From positions 1-29,803 of the forward strand of contig JBJKXC010000021.1 of the NCBI GenBank assembly GCA_045561735.1: a DNA stretch of 29,803 nucleotides, given 5' to 3'. The notes under the pieces are model-generated. The model saw only the letters and a program-made list of their open reading frames with translations. It was not told the origin of the DNA and did not search any database. This stretch comes from UBA3537 sp045561735. GTDB taxonomy: Bacteria; Bacteroidota; Bacteroidia; Flavobacteriales; Flavobacteriaceae. This document shows positions 25,871 to 29,803 of this stretch, one piece after another. The position numbers and the translations under genes were made by a program. Position 1 is the first letter of the stretch, and each line of letters begins with the position of its first letter.

Positions 25871-26638
25871 GTGATTTTAACAGACACCCATACACATCTT
25901 TATAGCGAAGCTTTTGACATGGATCGTGATCAAATGATTAAAAGAGCTTTGAAAGCTGGAATTTCTAGATTTTATTTACCGGCCATAGACTCGAGTTATA
26001 CAGAAAGTATGTATGCGTTGGAGCGGAAATACCCCAATCACGTTTTTTTAATGACGGGGTTGCATCCCACCCATGTAAAACATGACTTCAAAGTCGAATT
26101 AGCCCATGTGAAAGAAAATCTTGAGCAGCGAAAATTTGTTGCCATTGGAGAAATTGGAATCGATTTGTATTGGGATAAAACTAACTTAAAGCAACAACAA
26201 GAAGCCTTTTGTCTTCAAATTCAATTGGCTAAGCAGTACAAATTGCCTATTGTCATTCATTGCCGAGATGCATTTGATGAAGTTTTTGAAATTTTAAAAG
26301 CTGAAAAGTCAGATGACTTGTTCGGGATTTTTCATTGTTTCACAGGAACTTTAGCGCAAGCCCATCGTGCTATTTCATGTAATATGAAACTTGGTATTGG
26401 AGGTGTTGTAACCTTTAAAAATGGAAAAATTGATCAATTCTTATCTAAAATTGATTTGTCACATATTGTTTTGGAAACTGATGCACCATATTTATCTCCA
26501 GTCCCCCATCGAGGAAAGCGAAACGAAAGTGCCTATTTGTTAAATGTACTTAACAAGGTTGCTGGTATTTACGGAATGGATAAACAAGACATCGCTGAGA
26601 TTACAACTAACAATGCTTTGGATATTTTTAAAACCTAA
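25871..26638 (+). CDS. tatD: TatD-family metal-dependent DNase/hydrolase
   Basis: Amidohydrolase-fold hydrolase, 255 aa, of the TatD/YcfH family. Members act as Mg-dependent 3'-5' exonucleases or D-aminoacyl-tRNA deacylases, so the precise substrate is open. Metal ligands are seen in order: His7 and His9 in TDTHTHL, Glu94 in GEIGID, His130 in VIHCRDA, His155 in FHCFTG and Asp204 in ETDAPYL. The start is a GTG at 25871; the first conserved motif begins at codon 4, so no later start is possible. The intact gene is followed 3 bases later by the truncated asparaginase start. Confidence 0.92.
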   Translation: MILTDTHTHLYSEAFDMDRDQMIKRALKAGISRFYLPAIDSSYTESMYALERKYPNHVFLMTGLHPTHVKHDFKVELAHVKENLEQRKFVAIGEIGIDLYWDKTNLKQQQEAFCLQIQLAKQYKLPIVIHCRDAFDEVFEILKAEKSDDLFGIFHCFTGTLAQAHRAISCNMKLGIGGVVTFKNGKIDQFLSKIDLSHIVLETDAPYLSPVPHRGKRNESAYLLNVLNKVAGIYGMDKQDIAEITTNNALDIFKT

Positions 26639-26641
26639 CAA

Positions 26642-26754
26642 ATGCACCCAAAAATACTATTGATTTATACAGGCGGGACCTAGACACACTAAAAGACCTC
26701 GATTTTAAATTAGCATTTGAAACTTCATTAAGACGTGAATTAACTGAAAATTAA
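26642..26754 (+). pseudogene. ansA: Deletion remnant of type I L-asparaginase
   Basis: The ATG at 26642 opens a frame reading MHPKILLIYTGGT and then a TAG stop at 26681. KILLIYTGGT is the hallmark N-terminus of type I asparaginases, with the catalytic Thr in TGGT. Just after it, in another frame, DLDFKLAFETSLRRELTEN ends in TAA at 26752-26754. This resembles the FxxSLRGELT-type C-terminus of the same family. About 300 codons between the two ends are missing, so the gene seems to have lost its interior by a deletion near 26678-26690. The position directly after tatD and before exbB is, from memory, where flavobacteria often carry asparaginase. The N-terminal match is firm; the C-terminal match is weaker. 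Confidence 0.72.
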
Positions 26755-26817
26755 GAGATTTTTGCTTTCAGAATTAAACATTTTTTTCTTTATTTGACAT
26801 CTTTAAAAAAGGAAAAT

Positions 26818-26905
26818 AGAGAGGTGGCCGAGTGGTCGAAGGCGCACGCCTGGAAAGTGTGTATACGCCAAAAGCGTATCGAGGGTTCGAATCCCTTCCT
26901 CTCTG
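26818..26905 (+). tRNA. tRNA-Ser(GGA)
   Basis: An 88-base class II tRNA. The acceptor stem AGAGAGG (26818-26824) pairs with CCTCTCT (26898-26904), followed by the discriminator G typical of serine. T8 and the GGCCGAG D-arm follow. The anticodon stem CACGC/GTGTG encloses loop CTGGAAA with anticodon GGA at 26852-26854. A long variable arm (TATACGCC...GCGTAT) and a T-arm with GGGTTCGAATCCC complete the fold. CCA is not encoded. It reads UCC and UCU codons. Confidence 0.96.
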
Positions 26906-26928
26906 CAAATATATATTTTGATATATAA

Positions 26929-27087
26929 ACTTACATTAATTTATTAAACAAGCATAAATATTTAGAACTTTCAATCACTTCATTTGCTATTTTATTTAAA
27001 CTTATTTCTTGGCAATATGCTCAATATTTACTTACTGCAGGTTTAAGCTTTTTGGGTATTTACTATATGATTATATTATTTAAGTAA
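26929..27087 (+). pseudogene. Start-less fragment of a small membrane protein
   Basis: An open frame of about 51 codons encodes a short charged stretch (NKHKYLEL) and then two hydrophobic segments, with FKLISW between them and a final IYYMIILFK. The pattern of FK-x2-xW between two helices recalls small Bacteroidota membrane proteins and the N-terminus of GldL (which has FKxxHWPG-like sequence), but the match is by eye only. No ATG, GTG or TTG precedes the first hydrophobic segment, and a stop lies at 26926. It is either a remnant or a gene with an unusual start such as ATT at 26935. Codon use is very AT-rich, as in the surrounding DNA. Confidence 0.35.
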
Positions 27088-27155
27088 TAAATTTTATTCC
27101 GAACTACTTACCTATTTAAGTCAAGCCTTCAATTATAAACTTTTAATTTAAGTCT

Positions 27156-27163
27156 TAACTTTG
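27156..27163 (+). promoter_or_regulatory. Possible -7 box upstream of the exb operon
   Basis: TAACTTTG matches TAnnTTTG but lies 213 bases before exbB and has no clear -33 partner. The true exbB promoter may be nearer; TATCTTTA at about 27304 is an imperfect alternative. Confidence 0.28.
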
Positions 27164-27376
27164 AGGTTAAATCACATATAAATATGATATTAAGCCTCTG
27201 CTAATTTTATATACATCACTATGACTATAAAAGCCTTAGTTTATAAATTAAAAACTAATCCCAATTGTTGGAATAAATATATTTTTCTAATATGTTTTTT
27301 TTTATATCTTTAACGATCTAATATAGTACAAAGGAAAATTTACAAATAAAAATTATATAAATTTAAGATTATTACA

Positions 27377-28153
27377 ATGAAAAAATTATTTCCAATTCTA
27401 GTCGTTGCAATGACAATGGCATTCGGGAGTGTTAATGCAAGTCCATTCACGAACTTGAATCCCACAATAGCTACAGTTGTAAGTCCAGTGCAGGACGATG
27501 CCGCAGCATCAGAAGTAGAGTCTCTAGGGTTTCACCAAGAGTTAAAAAAGCGTTTTATTGAAGGCGGTCCAGGTTTCATGGGAATTGTTTTGCTTTGTCT
27601 GATTTTAGGCTTAGCCATTGCGATTGAAAGAATTATATTTTTAAATCTTTCTACTACCAACTCAAATAAATTAATTGAAGATGTTGAAGGCGCTTTGTCT
27701 TCAGGTGGTGTGGAGTCAGCAAAAGAAGTTTGTAGAAACACAAAAGGCCCTATCGCTTCTATTTTTTACCAAGGATTGGACCGTTCTAGCGAAGATTTAG
27801 ATGCTGCTGAAAAAGCCGTTGTTGCCTATGGGGGGGTTCAAATGGGGCAGTTGGAGAAAAATGTATCATGGATTTCACTCTTTATAGCCTTGGCACCAAT
27901 GCTTGGTTTCATGGGAACCGTTATTGGGATGATTCAAGCTTTTGATAAAATTGAAGCAGCAGGCGATATGCAACCATCTCTTGTTGCTGGTGGTATTAAA
28001 GTAGCCCTTCTAACAACTGTATTTGGTTTGATAGTTGCCATTATTCTACAAATATTTTACAATTACATTATTGCTAAAATTGATAGTATTGTCAATGACA
28101 TGGAAGACGCTTCCATTTCATTAATGGACATCCTTGTAAAAAATAAAAAGTAA
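27377..28153 (+). CDS. exbB: ExbB/TolQ/MotA-family proton channel protein with N-terminal extension
   Basis: Inner-membrane channel protein that, with ExbD, uses the proton gradient to energise TonB-type transducers. It has 258 aa. A signal-like hydrophobic segment lies at 3-21, followed by a ~40-residue Ala/Pro/Asp-containing stretch before the first core helix (about 66-90, GFMGIVLLCLILGLAIAIER). The two conserved core helices lie at about 160-188 (SLFIALAPMLGFMGTVIGM) and 205-232. The N-terminal extension is seen in Bacteroidota members of this family. It heads a four-gene operon, 32 bases before the next gene. Confidence 0.92.
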   Translation: MKKLFPILVVAMTMAFGSVNASPFTNLNPTIATVVSPVQDDAAASEVESLGFHQELKKRFIEGGPGFMGIVLLCLILGLAIAIERIIFLNLSTTNSNKLIEDVEGALSSGGVESAKEVCRNTKGPIASIFYQGLDRSSEDLDAAEKAVVAYGGVQMGQLEKNVSWISLFIALAPMLGFMGTVIGMIQAFDKIEAAGDMQPSLVAGGIKVALLTTVFGLIVAIILQIFYNYIIAKIDSIVNDMEDASISLMDILVKNKK

Positions 28154-28185
28154 ACAACTTTAATCACTACACAAATCAATTAATT

Positions 28186-28629
28186 ATGGATTTACAAAAA
28201 TTATTAAAGATTGTTGCTGCTGTGGTTGGCCTCCTTTCGATTGCTTTTCTTGTCACTATTATTTCCAAAGGAGATGATGCTATAAAGGCTGGTGATGGGG
28301 CTGCAAGTGTTGGTACTTATATGTACGTTGCTTACTTCATTCTTGCAGCGGCCGTTGTATCGGTAGTTTTCTTTACACTTTCAAATTTAATATCCAATGC
28401 TGCAAACCTCAAAAACACACTTATTGCTATTGGAGCATTTACGCTTCTAGCGCTCATATGCTATTTTATATTTGCATCTGGTGTTGAGACCATGCTTAAG
28501 GACGGAACCATGCTTTCTGTTGCGCAGTCTAAACTTGTTGGTGCTGGCTTGTATTTGTTTTATTCGCTTGCTTTTATTGCGGGGGTTACCATGTTGATTT
28601 TTGGTGTCAAAAAATCTCTTAATAAGTAA
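28186..28629 (+). CDS. Unrecognised four-helix membrane protein in the exb operon
   Basis: I do not recognise this 147-aa protein. It has four predicted helices (about 4-25, 46-67, 78-98 and 119-142), with short hydrophilic links and a basic C-terminus (KKSLNK). The loop after the first helix has SKGDDAIKAGDGAA, and that after the third has ETMLKDGTMLSVAQ. No catalytic or cofactor motif is seen. It lies between exbB (32 bases) and exbD (2 bases), so it is surely co-transcribed and may be an accessory or assembly subunit of the proton-channel complex; that is inference from context only. Confidence 0.85.
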   Translation: MDLQKLLKIVAAVVGLLSIAFLVTIISKGDDAIKAGDGAASVGTYMYVAYFILAAAVVSVVFFTLSNLISNAANLKNTLIAIGAFTLLALICYFIFASGVETMLKDGTMLSVAQSKLVGAGLYLFYSLAFIAGVTMLIFGVKKSLNK

Positions 28630-28631
28630 TT

Positions 28632-29234
28632 ATGGCAAAACGATCCGCTCCTGAAGTGAATGCCGGCTCTATGGCCGATATTGCATTCCTACTCTTGATA
28701 TTTTTCTTGGTTACTACAACCATTGAAAAAGATTCTGGTATTAATAGAAAATTACCTCCAATGGAAGAAATTGATCCGCCGATCATCAAGCAGAAAAATA
28801 TTTTCACAGTCTTGTTGAACGGGAAAGACCAATTATTGGTTGAGGATGAGCTAATGGAGGTAGCGGATTTAAAAGATGCTGCAGTCGAATTCTTAGACAA
28901 TAATGGAGATGAGACTTGTGATTACTGCCAGGGCAATAAAGACCCAAAATCCTCAGATAATCCAGACAAGGCCATCATTTCTTTGAAGAATGAGCGAGAA
29001 ACGTCATACGCTGCTTACATTTCTGTTCAAAACGAATTAGTGGCGGCTTATAATGTACTAAGAAACCGACGTGCTTTAGAAATTGGTCCTAGTCGAGGCT
29101 TTCGAGACATGAATTTCACACAAATGCAAAGGAATTACAAAGACGCGCGCTTTGTTGGGAATAAGGAAAAGCTAAAGACTTTAATCGATCAAATTAAATT
29201 GGAGTTTCCTCAAAAATTATCAGAAGTTCAATAA
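28632..29234 (+). CDS. exbD: ExbD/TolR-family protein, first copy
   Basis: Single-helix stator partner of ExbB, 200 aa. The N-terminal MADIAFLLLIFFLVTTTIE helix (about 14-32) carries the essential Asp16 for proton transfer. The periplasmic domain is longer than a standard ExbD of about 140 aa. It has an insertion near 91-110 that holds a Cys96-x2-Cys99 pair in a Asp/Asn-rich loop (TCDYCQGNKD). It starts 2 bases after the four-helix gene and is followed by a second exbD, so a heteromeric stator is likely. Confidence 0.93.
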   Translation: MAKRSAPEVNAGSMADIAFLLLIFFLVTTTIEKDSGINRKLPPMEEIDPPIIKQKNIFTVLLNGKDQLLVEDELMEVADLKDAAVEFLDNNGDETCDYCQGNKDPKSSDNPDKAIISLKNERETSYAAYISVQNELVAAYNVLRNRRALEIGPSRGFRDMNFTQMQRNYKDARFVGNKEKLKTLIDQIKLEFPQKLSEVQ

Positions 29235-29257
29235 ATTTAATTTCAAAAGAATAGCAT

Positions 29258-29737
29258 ATGTCAAAATTTAAAAAGAAAAAAGACGGAGGATTACCCGCTA
29301 TTTCAACGGCCTCACTACCAGATATTGTTTTTATGTTACTGTTCTTTTTTATGGTAGCGACTGTGATGCGTGAAAACTCACTTAAGATTCAGAATTCTCT
29401 TCCCGTGGCCAACCAAGTTGAGAAGTTGGATAAGAAAAACCCAGTGAGTTATATTTACATGGGAAAACCAAGTTCTGGCTATGAGAAATTTGGGACGGAG
29501 GCTCGCATTCAACTAAACGATCAATTTGCGGCTTTAACTGACGTTAGTGCTTTTATCAGTGCAGAGCGCTCTGCACTTAGAGAAGAATTAATCCCCTTTC
29601 TTACCGTTGCCTTAAAGGTTGACAGGGATGCCAATATGGGAATTGTTGGAGATGTAAAGCAAGAACTCAGGAAAGTCAATGCTTTAAAAATTAATTATAC
29701 AACTGGGATTGGGGATGTTGAAACCAATTTCAACTGA
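29258..29737 (+). CDS. exbD: ExbD/TolR-family protein, second copy
   Basis: Second ExbD-like protein, 159 aa, with a basic N-terminus (SKFKKKKDGG) and a helix (about 20-37) that holds the conserved Asp22 in SLPDIVFMLLFFFMVATVM. The periplasmic domain lacks the Cys pair seen in the first copy. It lies 23 bases after the first exbD and ends the operon. Tandem different exbD genes are common in Bacteroidota and suggest two distinct stator partners. Confidence 0.92.
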   Translation: MSKFKKKKDGGLPAISTASLPDIVFMLLFFFMVATVMRENSLKIQNSLPVANQVEKLDKKNPVSYIYMGKPSSGYEKFGTEARIQLNDQFAALTDVSAFISAERSALREELIPFLTVALKVDRDANMGIVGDVKQELRKVNALKINYTTGIGDVETNFN

Positions 29738-29760
29738 TACACCTCGTTGTTTTTAAATAT

Positions 29761-29790
29761 AAAAGGTGTTCTGTCTAGAATGCCTTTTTT
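29761..29790 (+). terminator. Rho-independent terminator after the exb operon
   Basis: A 12-bp stem (AAAAGGTGTTCT with AGAATGCCTTTT, two G-U pairs) encloses a 4-base GTCT loop and runs into a T tail. It begins 23 bases after the second exbD stop. Confidence 0.82.
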
Positions 29791-29803
29791 AGTTCATAAG
29801 CAA

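Larger units (their letters stand above)
26906..27376. other. AT-rich intergenic region between tRNA-Ser and exbB
   Basis: About 470 bases with no convincing full gene. It contains the start-less membrane-protein fragment (26929-27087), a possible -7 box TAACTTTG at 27156-27163, and a 30-codon frame at 27221-27313 that I do not count as a gene. No direct repeat of the tRNA 3' end, IS end or CRISPR repeat is visible by eye. Confidence 0.7.

Noticed and set aside
26794..26799. TTGACA hexamer before tRNA-Ser, resembling a sigma-70 -35 box
   Set aside because: A -10 at normal spacing would fall inside the tRNA gene, and Bacteroidota do not use this consensus.
27238..27261. TTAGTTT...AAACTAA inverted repeat upstream of exbB
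   Set aside because: It is a weak all-AT-rich 7-bp stem with no U-tail, not distinguishable from chance.
27221..27313. 30-codon frame with basic start and hydrophobic end upstream of exbB
   Set aside because: It is too short, has no ribosome site, and lies in AT-rich DNA where such frames arise by chance. Conservation would be needed to revive it.
1..29803. CRISPR arrays, insertion sequences, prophage or toxin-antitoxin genes
   Set aside because: No repeat-spacer pattern, transposase, integrase or paired small toxin/antitoxin frames were seen on either strand.

Overview
The window looks like chromosomal DNA from a low-GC marine-type member of the Flavobacteriaceae (Bacteroidota). Several things point there: the complete SprA translocon of the type IX secretion system, the act (alternative complex III) cluster in the order actABCDEF-coxB-coxA, TAnnTTTG promoter -7 boxes, A-rich leaders instead of strong Shine-Dalgarno sites, and an ExbB/ExbD/ExbD set with Bacteroidota-style lengths. 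The genus cannot be fixed from the sequence alone.

Layout. Positions 114-11524 form one respiratory operon. A multihaem cytochrome c (ActA), an iron-sulfur protein (ActB), two NrfD-like membrane subunits (ActC, ActF), a small two-helix subunit (ActD) and a monohaem lipoprotein (ActE) make alternative complex III, which oxidises menaquinol. Subunits II and I of an aa3-type cytochrome c oxidase follow directly, so the operon encodes a quinol-to-oxygen chain. A rho-independent terminator closes it at 11550-11586. Next come housekeeping genes: ruvB-queG, the malic enzyme maeB, and ruvA translationally coupled to the 2415-codon sprA, followed by gcvH, a VanZ-like membrane protein and a TonB-like transducer. 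A bidirectional terminator at 25349-25379 separates these from a minus-strand retropepsin-like protease, which shares a compact divergent promoter region with tatD.

Positions 26640-27376 are a decayed stretch. It holds a deletion remnant of a type I asparaginase (first 13 codons and last ~20 codons only), a tRNA-Ser(GGA), and a start-less fragment of a small membrane protein. After it, exbB, an unrecognised four-helix membrane protein and two exbD genes form a proton-driven energy-transduction operon that ends in a hairpin terminator at the right edge.

Most of the window is ordinary core genome. The items most worth a second look are the internally deleted ansA, the cytochrome domain fused to ActA, the very His-rich ActF loop, the nearly leaderless starts of ruvB and tatD, and the unassigned membrane protein inside the exb operon. 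I found no clearly new defence, mobile or CRISPR system.
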